A stretch of 64,000 bases of DNA from Guyanagaster necrorhizus. Taxonomy: Eukaryota; Basidiomycota; Agaricomycetes; Agaricales; Physalacriaceae. The stretch covers positions 1 to 64,000 of the forward strand of contig NW_025064881.1 of NCBI RefSeq assembly GCF_019112545.1, written 5' to 3'. The notes under the pieces were generated by a model. The model saw only the letters and a list, made by a program, of their open reading frames with translations. It was not told the DNA's origin and did not search any database. How positions within the stretch are numbered: the first letter of the stretch is position 1; the number at the start of each line of letters is the position of its first letter. Below, in pieces: positions 22,881 to 35,030 of this stretch. Position numbers and translations under genes: made by a program.

Positions 22881-25160
22881 TTTTTCTCATGGCGATCCGA
22901 TCGTTAAACGAAAAAGGCAAATTTCGGCTTGACCAATGAGGCACATTGCCGTTGCAAATACAGTTTTTCCGAATGCCCTCAGCAATGTAGATTTCTCCAC
23001 GCCATGTCCGACAGACACTGGGGAAGAATCAACAGGGATCCAGACAGATTCAAGTGTACCCTCTGGTCCAGTAAACAGCGTAAGTGGCTTCCAAAACGGA
23101 CAGCCCAACAATAAGCTGATCAGGGTTGTATTAGAAGGCAAGTTAAATGTGTAGATTCCTACCGTTCAGTTCTCACGGCCGATTCTGACGACGGGGAAAT
23201 TAGACCGCGTTACTACGGCGGAACGCTATAGAACATGATATTTGTGTCCATCATGCTGCGGACATTGCCCTCGTCACTCCTCGTACAGAAATGCAGATCA
23301 GAAGGTTCTCGGGCTGTGTCTAGCTGTATCGCAAGGGATTGGGGTAGCTATGCTACAACATGTACCAGCGAAAGAAATGATGAACAGTATGGATTGTTTC
23401 CTTTCGAAGAGGAGCAATAGTTCCTACACATTAGCGATACAAGTCATAATAGGTAGGACTTCGACTTTCTGCTCAAAAGAAACTTTAGGTCAGGTTTATA
23501 CTGAAGCTAGGACAAATTTATGACGTAAAAGGCGTCTTCCTCCAGTTTCCGTGCTGATGACTGGCGGATCGGATTTCTCCTCCTCGTAATACAACCAAGT
23601 TGAACCAATCAACAAGCATATAAGGAGCTGTCTCCACAAACCTAGTGAGTCTTGAGCGCTTGAAAACTGCGCAGAGAGAAGAAAACCGCGTCAGTTTAGC
23701 GTTAGAAGAAAAGATATGAACATACAATGTCTGTGATGGGAATATTGTGGTCGTGGGTCTACACGGGTAGCCGTAATGCTATCCACGGCGCGAGCCATTA
23801 TTTAACTGCTCCTTGCGTTCCAGACTCCAGGAGCCCGTAAATTCTGGGTCAGTGCGCTTCTACCATCCATCTCAGCACCAATAAAATGAAACAATTCTTC
23901 AGCTTCTATGTCTTGACTTGATGGTCACCGGCCTTCAGGCTGCCATAGAGTACCAACTCCAGCACCACTCACTGATTTTTTGCTTATTGTCCATTATGTA
24001 CAGTATGGACTGGGAGATGAGGCAATTCAGGTGAGGTGAGCTAGCATGTCCATTGATTTCTGGCAACCTCATGATGGGCCCATAGTAGTTCAGCAAATGA
24101 TCTGTATATGCAAGGTCTGAGCTCCTATAGAGAGTATCTATATCCTTTGAGAGTACAATAGCAGACCAATTGTCTGATAATAAGGTTGTAGCCTCAATAA
24201 TTGGTGAGAAGACTTGAGATAGTAGGCTGTAAAGCTAGAGTGCCTCCTTTGATGCATGCATTGCAGCCACATATTCAGACTCTATGGTTGAAAGCAAGAT
24301 GATCTCCTGCCTTTTAGATGACCACAAAACAGCTTCACCATTCAGTAGAAAAGCATATCCAGTAATAGCATGTCTGTCCTCAGTCATGCTTCTATCTGCA
24401 TCCACAAATCCCTTTAGAACCATTCTATTTCCTCCAAATATCAACCAGTAATCTCTTGTGCTCTCCAGGTAGTGAAAGATGTGCTTTACAGCCCAGTGAG
24501 CCTCTGCAGCAGCTGTTGAATATTTCAAGACCACTGTCATGGTAAATGCACTATCAGAGCATGTCCAGAGCATAACTCAGATCAAAAGACCAATAGACTC
24601 CCTGTTAGATGGCTGGAATTTTCTGAGTAGAGGCTGGTGCAGAGAAAGAAGATATATGGACATTGGTGTCTATTGGTGTGGAGACTGGTTTGAGGTCCTC
24701 AAAGCCATGGCAACAAATGATAGCATTGATATATGAGCATTGTGAAAGTGAAATAGAGCATGACTCTCAGTCATGTGTGATCTTGATGCTGAGAATCCAA
24801 TGCAACTCACCCAAATCTGTGAATTCCATGTATCTTATCATTTTCTTCTTCACCTCTTGCACCAGTTGTAATAATGATGCAGCAATTGTATGGTTGTTGA
24901 CATGTACTGCCACCACAGTCAGTTTTTGACCTTCATGCTTGTAAAACACAGCTTGGTCAACATCATATCATTTGAATCCCAACATCTCAATCACAATCTC
25001 AATGAGGCATTGATACCAATGATGACCACTCTGTTTCAAAGTATACAGAGTCTTCAAAGGTGGCAGACTTGCCCAGAGTGAGAGCCAGGCTCAGGATAGC
25101 CAGGAGGTTGATGCATATAGATGAGCTTTCTGTTCAAATATGTACTCTTGATATCAACCT

Positions 25161-25165
25161 GGTGG
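25161..25165. repeat. Target-site duplication of the younger Copia (left)
   Basis: GGTGG immediately before the LTR, matching GGTGG at 29,971-29,975. Confidence 0.9.
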
Positions 25166-25312
25166 TGTTGAGAGCAGGTTGCATAGCACAGCAGAGAAAG
25201 CCAGGTCTGGAGTCAAAGGTCAAAAGCTGGTAAGCATTGACTTTTGATCTTCAGTATTGGTAGCTACAATTATATAAGGTAAGAGTGACATGGAGGGCAT
25301 GCTACTTCAACA
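25166..25312 (-). repeat. 3' LTR of the younger Copia
   Basis: 147 bp; on the minus strand it starts TGTTGAAG and ends CTCAACA. Contains a TATATAA box. Pairs with 29,824-29,970. Confidence 0.92.
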
Positions 25313-25321
25313 CTCCCCCTC
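25313..25321 (-). other. Polypurine tract
   Basis: Minus strand GAGGGGGAG directly abuts the 3' LTR, the expected position for the plus-strand primer of an LTR retrotransposon. Confidence 0.75.
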
Positions 25322-28300
25322 AACTGAACATGTCTACAGAGGTATTGAGACAAGTCCAAGTAAGGTAATCATGTGTCTGAGCTTCTCTCTTCCCAATCCC
25401 TTTCTCAAGGCATCAGCTGGCATATTATCAGTTTATAAGTGGACCACATGGATGTGCCCCTTCTCAACTTCATTGGACAGCCAATAGAATTGAAGGTCAA
25501 GGTGTTTAACCCAGCCATGATGTTCAGGGTTTTGAGCAACTGACAGAGCAGACTCATTGTCAATATAGAGAACTGAAGCATTGGTGAATGTATAGCCAAA
25601 CTCTGTGAACAAGTTGTGAAGCCAGAGGATTTCCTGACTGGCAGATACAGCTGAAACATATTCTGCCTCTGTTGTTGAAAGTGTCACAAATGCCTGAAGA
25701 TGACTCATCCAGCTAATGGCTCCAGTACCCATTTTGACAATGAAGCTACTTGTGGAACACCCACTATCTTTGTCACCTCCATGATCTGCATCACAATAAG
25801 TCTTGAAGTCAAAGACTGGTGAATCTGACTCAGAGTCAGAAGAGTAGACAATGCAATAGTCAACTGTGCCCTTCAGATAATGTAAAAGCCATTTGAGAGC
25901 TTTCCAGTGGGCTGTGCCAGGGTTTTTGCTGAATCATGAGAGTATGCTCACAGGATAGGCAACATTGGGCCTGGTAGCAATAGTGAGGTAGGCCACAGAG
26001 CTAAGCACATTCAGATATGGGATTGTCCACATTGTCTCATATTTCTCTGGTGTTTTGGAAGACTGATCTGCTGTAAGTTTTATGTTTGGATCCAAAAGTG
26101 TCAGAACAGAGTTGCAGTCAGCCATTCCTGCACATTGCAGAATATCTAAGATGTATTGGCACTGGGAGAGAGTGTGTGTTCAGTTGGCTTGGTCATGCTT
26201 GATCTCAATACCAAGGAGGTAAGACATTGGACCCAAGTCTCAAAGCTTGAAGTGCTTTTTGAGATCATTGATGACCTTTGCAACACCATCTGGTGTCTTT
26301 GTGGCAATAGTCATATCATCAACAAAGACTGGAATGATGATATGTTCATTGTCCCTCTTGTAAACTCAGACACTATGCTTGCATTTTACCCATTCAAAAC
26401 CTATGGCAGTGGTCAATGTTGCATGTAGCTTTTTGTGCCATTCTCTTCCAGCTTGCTTTAGTCCATATAGAGACTTGAAGAGGTGCCAGACCCATTCCTT
26501 TCCTTTCTCCTCAAAACCTTCTGGCTGCTCCATATACACCTCTTCTGTCAGCTTACCATTGAGAAATGCTGATGAGATATTGACACTCTATAGCTCTAAA
26601 TCCTTGAGAGCATCAAGTGCCAGGACAGCTCATAGAGCAGCCCATTTTGGCATTGGAGAGAAGGTTTCAGTGTAATCAAAGCCAGGTCATTGTGAGTATC
26701 CCTTTCCAACAAGCCTTGCTTTATAGCACTCAATTGATCCATCAGCATTGTGTTTCACTCTGAATACCCAGCAACTCCCAACTGCCTTTCAATTTGGAGG
26801 GCATTTCACCAATTCAAAGATACCATTTTCAATGAGTACCTGTATCTGTTGCATAGCAGCTTCATACCAACTTGCAGCTTCCTCTGGAGAACATTTCATA
26901 GCTTCACAGAAGGATTTAGGTTCACCATCATGTGTAGATGCCTTGTAAGCTGCTTCTGTCATGCTTTCAAATGCAACTTCCAGTCCTTCCTCCATTGTCA
27001 AATGCTCTATTGTCTGGCTGGAGAAAGCTATGTCTTTGAGAATAGTTTTGTCTTCCATAAAGGCTGTGTGTGCTTGATCCTCTGCATTTCTTGCATGATC
27101 ATCATTATTGACAATTCAGCACATTCCACAACTATAACCAGGGCTGAGATCATATAAGCCATCATCATACATTCTGTATTCATGTTTGCCTAGGTCTGTT
27201 GGAGGTAGTGGTGATAGTGATGGAGTTAGATCTGAGAGAGATCCATCAAATGGTGAGCCAGGAAGAGTCATAACATCATGGGAAAGAAGTGATACTGAAG
27301 GTGATGGGCTTAGAGGAGATGAGGGATTTAGTGCTGGAGGATTTTCTGAAGGTGAAAGATCATCATTGTTAAGGTCTCCCTCTTGATCAGACAGCATAGG
27401 GGAATCTGACAGATTTGAGAGTGAAGAAAATAGGCCACTGAAAGAGTTGATATAATGAACTTCTTAGTTACAGGGTTCCAGCACTTCCATGCCTTTGTAC
27501 CTGATGGATATCCAATGAATATGCATTTGGTGGTATGTGGCTAAAGACCTTGTCACTTGTTCTTTTTGACATGGACATAAGCTAAGCAGCCAAAGACACA
27601 CAAGTTAAAGACATCAGGTTTCTTCTTGTGCCAGCCAGTGTATGGTGTTGTTTTAGAAAGTGGTGCTGTAGGGCAATGGTTGCACACATATATGAATGCA
27701 AGCACTGCTAGTCTCCAGAAGGAGGGAGAAAGACAAGCTTCATAGAGCATAGTAATAGCCCCTTCAGCAATATTGTGATTTGCATGCTCTGCAATTCCAT
27801 TTTGATGAGGCTCATCAGGCTCAGTATAGCATCTTGATATCCCTTCTTCTATGCATAACTGATCAAATTCATGATCTATATACTCTCCTCCACTGTTATC
27901 TTGCTCCTCTAAGATCTTCAGACCATGAAAATTTTCAGCATAGGCTTTGTAGTGTTTAAATTCAGCCAGAGCATTGCTCTTGTGCTTTAGCAAGACAACA
28001 GCCCAAAAACATAGAGCACCACATATAAAAGTGATCCAGTAGCAATAACCTTCTGGTGTAGCAACTGGCATAGGTTTCTTAAGATCAGAGAATACAATTG
28101 CAAGAGGGCATGTTGGAAGGAGTGAGGGCCCTTGAGGAATATTATGTTGCCTGTGCTTGCCCATAAGACAGGATTTGCAAATTGGGTTGGGATTGCATTG
28201 CATATTGTTCATCTTCATATTTAAGACAAGCTGATCCTCATACATGTTCTGGACAATGTTTATGCTTCTGTGACAGGTTCATTGATGCCATAGAGTCAGA

Positions 28301-29640
28301 TCAAGTGGACAGGTGCTTGCAGTACTTGAGGTTATCAGCCTTGTAGTGTGAGTGGTGCCATTAAGATATCCAATGTTGTTATCATTGACAGTAGCTGAGA
28401 AACAAAGTGCTTTGTCTTGAAAGAACTGAACAGATGACCTGGCTATGTTGATCTCATATTCTTCATGACATGTAAGATGGAAGGGTGAAAGCAAGTTATT
28501 GTGAAGATCAGGTACATGCAGTATATCCAGGAACTCAACAGCCTCACAGACCTCTCAATTCTTCTCTTTAGGCTCAAACACAACTGTCCCCATGCCTACT
28601 GAATAGATGATTGAATTGTCTGCTAACCAAATCAGAACCACATGTGGTGTCCAGACATGAAACCAGTCTCGACAATAGCTCATGTGAGATGAAGTGCCTG
28701 TGTCCATATTCCAGTTAGATGATGCTGGGGACAAGAGATCAATACTCACTTGGCTGGCAGTCTCTTCTGCAATGTTTGACTTCTCTGTCTTTGCCTCTCC
28801 CACCTTCTTGTCTGATTTTGTATTCCAACATTCCTGAACACACTGTATAGCTTGCTCCTTGGCTTTCTTTTTGCTGAAACACTCCTTCTCAGTATGTCCA
28901 GAGTTGGTGCACCAGCTGCAGGTGGTATCAGATGATGCCACATGAGTGGCTTGGACTCTGACAGTGCTCACTTTGAATGATGTTGCTGAAGTGGTATTGT
29001 GAGAGCAGCACTGCATCTCTTTGGTGTGGAAGACAGCAACAAGTTTGTCGAGACTGAGACTGAGGGAATGGAGGAGAAGGACTGATGACACAAAATTGTC
29101 ATAATCGGATGAGAGGGCACAGATGAGAGTCATGGATTGAAGCTCTTCATCAAGTTGATTGATGGTGAACTTTTTGGGGCAGAGTGCTTTGATGTCTTGT
29201 ATAGCTTGTGAGACACATCCAATGAGAGTAGAGAGAGACTCTTCATCATCCTTCCAAATGCTGAATAAGGCATCATAGACATTGAAGCAGGTGCCTAGTT
29301 TTTGCTGTTGGTGAATGTCTTTCAGTTTTGACCACATAGCTGTGGGCTTACCTATGAGGAGACTGATGTGAGCATGCTGTGATTCATCAATGCAAAGCCA
29401 GAGGTATCCTGCTGCAGATGAATGAGCTTAAAGGCAAGCTTTTATCTCCTTCTTTTTGAGCTTTGTGGATTCACTGAGGTCAGCTTGCTCTGGTGGCTCC
29501 TCAGTGCTATCAAAGTGGCCAAATAGCCTCTTGATACACATGTAGGCCTCAAATGAAGGTGCAAAGTGGTTTCAGTTGCTAGCATGGAGGTTGGGAAAGC
29601 CACATTTGGTGGTGTTGACAACATTTGAGTTGTTCATCAT
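25322..29640 (-). pseudogene. Copia Gag-Pol polyprotein, disabled
   Basis: Starts at ATG 29,640. Gag through integrase lie in one frame broken by stops, including TGA codons at 28,555, 28,279 and 27,553 at sites that fit former CGA (Arg). Domains in order: gag helices (29.3 kb), zinc knuckle CSWCTNSGHTEKEC (28.9 kb), protease NWNMDTGTSSHMS (28.7 kb), integrase with a zinc-binding-like C-terminal lead-in (CKSCLMGKH), FSDLKKP, DNSGGEY and HQNGIAEHAN (27.6-28.2 kb). After one frameshift between 27,553 and 27,397 come the reverse transcriptase with an intact PVFVDDMTIA catalytic motif (about 26,290) and RNase H (TLSTTEAEYVSAVSASQEIL, about 25,650). It could not make a full polyprotein without readthrough, although the RT core is preserved. 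Confidence 0.88.
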
Positions 29641-29811
29641 AGTGTGAGAAAAAAAGAGACCATTGGGGTTAGAGAGTGTGTGGAGGCCTGTGATGGGTGG
29701 ATGCAACTTCCAAATGGATAGTGATGTCCCTTAAGAAAGTGAGTGAGACTTTGACATTAGTGAATGGTTTATGAGAGGGAATGAAAAATTTGCTTGGCTT
29801 AATAAGGCACA

Positions 29812-29823
29812 GAGCCCATAACC
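29812..29823 (-). other. Primer-binding site
   Basis: Minus strand GGTTATGGGCTC begins immediately inside the 5' LTR. It resembles the complement of the initiator tRNA-Met anticodon arm (GGTTATGAGCCC), the half-tRNA priming known from copia-type elements, with mismatches compatible with decay. Confidence 0.6.
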
Positions 29824-29970
29824 TGTTGAGAGCAGGTTGCATAGTGCAGTGGGGAAAGCCAGATCTGGAGTCAAAGGTCAAAAGCTGGTAAGCATTGACT
29901 TTTGATCTCCAGTATTGGTAGCTACGATTATATAAGGTAAGAGCAACATGAAGGGCATGCTGCTTCAACA
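29824..29970 (-). repeat. 5' LTR of the younger Copia
   Basis: 147 bp, same ends as the 3' LTR. Followed on the right by the second GGTGG (29,971-29,975). Confidence 0.92.
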
Positions 29971-31877
29971 GGTGGAGCTTGAGATTGAGTGTTCCAGCCA
30001 TAGTGAGAATAGACCAGATAGATGCAAGCCTGGCAACAGGAGTATAAGTGTCAAAATAGTCAGTGTAGGTGCTTAGACATGTTTCACAGTAGAATAGAGG
30101 ATGATATTGTGAAGAGTGAGGGAGGTGGTCAATGTCTGCCATTCATGTACTGTAACTACTTATATACTAATGGTTCAATGGGTGGTATAAGTAAGTAAGA
30201 CAAATAATAAGAGTAGTAATGATAAAGACAAACCAAAAGGCAAGTAATTGATGCAAACAATGTAATAGACACAGGCCAAGACCTCTGTGCAAGACAATGG
30301 GTGCACACAGTGGCACAAAATCCTCTACATCAGCACCAGGCATCTTTGAGAAGCCTTGCACTACTAGATGAGCTTTGAACTTGACTATGCCTCCTTCAGC
30401 ATTCTTCTTGATTCAGAAGACCCACTTTGAACTAACAATGTTCACTCTAACTGGCTTGTTGACAATTTTCCAAGTCCCAGCAGCCTTCAGTGTTGTGAGC
30501 TCTTCCTGTATTTCACCTTCCCACAAAGGCCACTCAGGTTGATGCTTTGCTTCAGCTAAACTGCATGGTTTTAGGGCCTCAGCATCAGCCATTGAAATGG
30601 CCATTGCATAGTCTTCCAGAAAGCCCACATCCTTGGTGAGTTGCAGGTTGCTTGCATTTGCACTGTTTGGCACATCATACTCATCTTGCCCTTTCCAGCT
30701 GTGGAAAGTTTTTGAGTGTTTGCAGCTTGGAATGCCTTGGGTGGATTATACTGAAATGAGTTGAAATCTCCATGGTAAGGGAAAATATGGTATGTACAGC
30801 CAGAGTCATAGAGTTCAGTTTGAACTCAGTCATCAGGTGGGTTTGCAGCACTGATAACAGCTGTGACTGGCTTGTCAGAAGCAGATACCCTCTCCAAAGT
30901 CAGCATGCAAGATATGGTATCTGAATCCTTGCCAATGAAGGAGTTTACATCACTCCAGTCAACATCTGAGGACAATGCACTGCTCAGCTCATCCCATGAC
31001 TCATCATCAACTTCTGAAAAACAGTCAGCACTATTATCTTCATCCTCCAAGTCCTCTGACAAGCTCTCAACTTCAGACTCATCTGACTCAGGGACTGTTG
31101 CCAGTGATAGCATGTTACTAGCATCACCAACTCAAAATGCACCACTGGCTTTCCAGTCTGAATCTGATGATTCCTCAGCCATGTTGGTTATTTCTCTCTT
31201 TGATTCAGAAGTCTTTCCATTGCTATCTGATGACTTCTTCTCAGGGCATTTATTCTTGAAGTGTCCCTCCTTTCCACACCCCCAGCACAGTTTCTAGCCC
31301 TTGTTGCCACTGCCAGAGCCTAAGGATACTGACATAGCTTTGTCTTCCTCCAAGTCCTTCCCCTTTCCAGACTGACAACTGCACTTGGCTTGCTTGTGTT
31401 CCAGCCTGTTATGTTCCTCAGAAATGGCTTGGATCAGATTCTCAGGATTGACTTCCCTTGTGAAACTGAAGAGTTTTGCTGCTGTGAGAAGAGTCAAGAA
31501 GAGTCAATGCATGCTTAGCAAAATAGGGGGGATAGAGGTGAGAATCATTGAGCAGTAATCCTTCTTCTCAATAAGTAAAGATGACCTGGATGGACCAAAC
31601 AGACAAATGCATATCTCACATCTTGTATAACACCATGACACCATTTCCCTGAAAACACTAAGAAAACGGCTGCAATCATTGATAGGAAGTCCGATGATAA
31701 CATTGAACAAACCCCAAGTCTGAGAAACAGAAAAGTATTGCGAGACTGGAACCTACTGAGGCCATCTTATCTACCGCAGATGTACGAAGGTCTTGTGATT
31801 TATGAAATATAATATATTTATCAGACCACTGACACCCGAACGACCTCTGTAGACCTTGTAAATATAGTAGACACAAG

Positions 31878-32793
31878 CTACCAAGGGAAATGTCCATCAT
31901 CCCCCCAAAACAGACCTGTTCAGGGCACAAAATCAGCAACATATCCTGCCCATCATTAAGACAAACTCACAAGTCTTTCCCTTGTCTTCTGGGCCTAACG
32001 AAGCCCACGACAGAAGCGCCTTCGCTCCGTCCTCTGGCTTCTTGCCTCCAGGGCGATACCCATTCAACTTGGTCGTCACAAACCCGGGACATACCATGTT
32101 AACCTTGATGTCTTCCGCCTCCAAATCCTTCGCCAATATAATCGAGTATGAATTCATGGCAGCCTTGCTCGAGTTGTATGCAGCGAGGTGCAATGTTGGT
32201 CCGGGACCAGCTTGGCGCGTGTTTGATGCTAGCGCCATCGAGACGTTCAGAATGCAGGCGTAGCCTTTCGGTGCCGCTCGGAGGAGAGGGACGAATGCCT
32301 GGGTGGTCTGGACGAGCCCGAAAAAGTTGGGCTCGAAAGTCTTTCGAAGCGTGTCGACTGAGACGGTGCAGGATCCTTGGGGTTCTGACATATAGCTCAT
32401 ACCTGTCCAGAGTCAATAAGCGTAGATAGGGCGGAAGAGGTACAAAGCGTACCCGCGTTGTTTACGAGTGTATCTAATCTTCCTTCTGCTTTCTCAATGG
32501 TATCCTTCGCTGCTTGGATCGAGGCAACGTCTGTTACATCGAGCTGGACCAATTTGACCTCGAGGTTGTATTGGTCCTTCAAGTTGGCCCTATCAGAGGA
32601 AATTGATTGCGGATCTGTCAAAGCGAATGAAACCTGCTTACTGTGCTGCTCTTCCAGACGTTTCATTCCTCGACGCCAGATAAACGGTGTGGCCTTTCTC
32701 AGCTAGGAGTCTGACAAGCTCGTAGCCAATCCCATCGTTGGACCCGGTAACAAGGATAACACGCTTGTACTGGTCGTTGGTTGTCGCCATCAT
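31878..32793 (-). CDS. Short-chain dehydrogenase/reductase (SDR), intact
   Basis: Four exons: 32,793-32,642, 32,589-32,453, 32,402-31,971 and 31,915-31,878, with introns of 52, 50 and 55 bp, all GT-AG and with phases that fit; 252 residues starting MMATTNDQ. Classical SDR features: the cofactor-binding TGSNDGIG (residues about 16-23), the NNAG motif (about 94-97), the catalytic Ser in ILNVSMALAS and the YNSSK (YxxxK) active site, ending in WGDDGHFPW. NAD(P)H-dependent oxidoreductase of the Rossmann fold; the substrate cannot be read from sequence. CpG content is normal, unlike the Copia relic that starts about 340 bp beyond its 3' end. It has no counterpart in the right arm. All motifs and splice sites are intact, so it is probably functional. 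Confidence 0.92.
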
Positions 32794-34339
32794 GAGAGAG
32801 ATCTCTGTAATCGCGTCCTCATATACTACTGCCGCATGCCGTTTGTTCTGCCGAGTGTATGATTTATCATCGAGCGGCCGGATAAATTCCGCAGTTACTA
32901 GATCCTGATTTCGTGAAACTGGAATCGAGGAACAACAACTGAGTGTCTATTGCCTTCCTCCTTTCTGGCGTTTGTACTATTCGCAGCATTTTAACAAGAA
33001 GACTTTAATCGACAAATAATTACACTTGTCTGGTCATAAAGTTGAAAGAAAGCTTGATGAAGATACAGTTACTGTGACGATGATATCTTGACACAAGAAT
33101 AACCCGCTGACGCGTTGTTGCGGCATCAGAACCAGAAAAGAGTCGTGACTAATTTCTTGAAGGGCGGTGTCTGTATACGTTATAGTCAGATGTAAACTTG
33201 GAAGCTTTCAAGTATGTCACAACAAACCCCTTGCTTACCACAATGGACGTTCAGAATTTTCCCATAATTTCTCCACCTCGCCCAATCGTCTACTAGCTTT
33301 TGACAAGAGTATATCAGCATCTGGCCGAGAAACAAGGACTATGCCCCACAAGAAAACAATCCTACCGAAAGCCGACATCTGTCCCATACTTGGAGAAGTA
33401 TTTCAGATGGATACCAAGATCCTGCCCCTATTTCTGCTCATTATCGACTCGAGAATGAGGGCCGAAGCCAACGATATCACATTCTTCTAGTGACGATGGC
33501 AACAGCGACAAGGTTGTACTGCTCAGTGCTAACCGAGAACTCATGTCGTATTCATGAGGTAACCCTTGGTTTCTAATCAGGCTTCAGATCGAAGAAGACC
33601 TGATGCCAAAGTACCATGAGGAAAAAAACGAGTTTTCCTTGATGAATACGGAAATCCGCCCGATATCCCGTTCGACAGCACGTAGCGGAAGCTTACATCA
33701 TGATGCTCAGTATGTGAAAGCCTTTCTACACGAACATAGCTTCCTACTCTGATCATTATTGTTTGCTAACAGTGTCCTAACTTATGTATACAAGAGACTC
33801 GGCCGTACTATGATGCGACAAGTCGTGTTCTTCCCCCTTCCCCATCGGTTAGATATCGCAGCAGGACCCTATATTTCTCCTTATTTAAGTTTCGTTCCTC
33901 CTAACTACCCAGGGCAGTCGAAGATTATATAGGTTTTTCCCACTCAATGGCGGAAATTTCAATTCGGGAATTTGCCGCTCTTCTCTTTTCTTCTTAGTCT
34001 ACGTCTCGAGCATCTTAGTTCGCAACAACGCAACCCTAGGACACGTATATCTCAACCGGTGTTCAGCACATCATCAGAGCAACGCACCATAACTTTGTCC
34101 CAGCCATGACCAGATCACATTCATCCGGGATTTGCAGAAGAACTGTGGTTAGCTCTAGTTTACAACAGGAGGATTAAACAGCATTTGGGCACCGAAAGAC
34201 CATGGGGTGATGACGGTCAGGTTCGAGTATGCTGGTGTCACCATAGAAATCAGTTACTGTCTGAGTTGCTCCTACACGAAGATTGCACACCATTATGCAG
34301 TTCGCCCTCTGGCCTATCAGAGTGACTGCAGCGCTTGGA
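32794..34339. other. SDR upstream region, no further gene recognised
   Basis: About 1.5 kb with only short frames; the longest (33,167-33,490) has no family signature. The SDR promoter must lie at the left end of this region, but no clear TATA box stands out. Confidence 0.4.
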
Positions 34340-35030
34340 TGGTGGCGTTAAAGTGAAGCCGGGAAAGACCGGCCCGGAACCTCACGTCTGTGGCGTGGGA
34401 ATTGGCGGCCTTGCAAAATGCTTCTCTGTTCCTACTGAACTGATCCTACGTTGTTAAACAGCGGAACTGATTACTTCACCGTGCGCCGGCGCCGGTCCTT
34501 TTATTCTACTTACTACCATCCTTGTCTCCCTACGGCCCTGACCAGGATTTACAGAGCTGTCAGACAGCCGACATAATCGTCCTACATGCTTCGCTACCAA
34601 AAGACGCGCTACTCTCGATAGTCCGCCGTCTTCGACACCATCTGTTCTTCCTCGCTTATCGTATGTCACTGTTCTCAGTATGCCTTCACATGGAAAAGGT
34701 ATTCACTGCACCTCTACTGACCGCTGCGATGCTAAGCGCCCATCCTCTACAGCACATACCTTGCTAAACACCCACCACCATGCCCGCGCTCGTCACCTCT
34801 CTCCAAATTGCCGCCCTCATCGAAGCTTCCGGTATATACCATATACTGAGAAACTCGCCATGGTTTCTGTAGCTGTCATAGACCTGCTCCAGGTTCGTAC
34901 TCTCACAACGCTCTGTGCAATCACTCGCACCTTAAAAGTTTCATTCAAGCAATGGTCGGATGTCCGAGAACGCAGAGGAAGAGATCTGACAGGTACACTA
35001 ATCCTTTTTTCTATTGGACTTGTGGCTTAA
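34340..35030 (+). pseudogene. Helical-bundle (MLKL_NTD/HeLo-like) gene relic, copy a
   Basis: Starts at ATG 34,780 with PALVTSLQIAALIEASGI, then a 2-base insertion (GTATATACC against GTATACC in other copies) shifts the frame before TEKLAMVSVAVIDLLQ. A GT donor follows at 34,893. The pattern (IEASGIP.VEKL..IAVA.IDLLQ) matches the first helix of a four-helix bundle at the N-terminus of many agaric NLR-like and kinase-like proteins. The segment 34,340-34,430 upstream is also shared with the copies at 42.1 and 58.95 kb. The remainder of the domain is not recognisable. Confidence 0.55.

Larger units (their letters stand above)
25166..29970 (-). mobile_element. Complete-ended Copia retrotransposon (4,805 bp)
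   Basis: Two 147-bp LTRs, both bounded by TGTTGA...TCAACA, flanked by GGTGG on each side. The internal region reads right to left: primer-binding site, gag, protease, integrase, reverse transcriptase, RNase H, polypurine tract (Ty1/copia order). The LTRs differ at several positions, so insertion is not very recent. Insertion occurred inside the RT frame of the older Copia. Removing the element and one GGTGG restores that frame, which proves the nesting. CpG loss affects this element too. Confidence 0.93.
24000..31540 (-). mobile_element. Old Copia (Ty1/copia) relic, interrupted by a younger Copia
   Basis: Reads right to left: a gag zinc knuckle CX2CX4HX4C (LCWGCGKEGHFKNKC, about 31,250-31,297, preceded by an in-frame TAG), an acidic linker, an aspartic protease start with LYDSGC (about 30,800), then directly the reverse-transcriptase N-terminus (WPLWEGEIQEELTTLKAAGT). 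The integrase is missing. A 270-bp insertion interrupts the RT near 30,062-30,330. DYFDTYTPVARLASI follows, and the younger element at 25,166-29,970 splits the frame, which resumes with HQVDIKSTYLN and continues to RNase H (TIESEYVAAMHASKEAL, about 24,240). No LTRs are found, so both ends are lost. The RT catalytic pair reads Asn-Asn. CpG is virtually absent: I found none in 24,001-24,600. Confidence 0.85.
23782..34427. other. Left-arm-only 10.6-kb segment
   Basis: The right arm runs continuously across the equivalent point (about 51,111). In the left arm the segment holds two nested Copia elements and an SDR gene. Its right edge (34,340-34,450) is collinear with an independent repeat copy at 58,945-59,090, so the left arrangement is probably ancestral there and the right arm was deleted. 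The left edge at 23,782 shows no duplication. Confidence 0.75.

Noticed and set aside
27186..27386. Gly/Ser-rich plus-strand frame
   Set aside because: Antisense of the Pro/Ser-rich linker between integrase and reverse transcriptase of the younger Copia.
30826..31297. Plus-strand Ser-rich frame that looks like a secreted or mucin-like protein
   Set aside because: It is the antisense of the acidic Gag linker of the older Copia.
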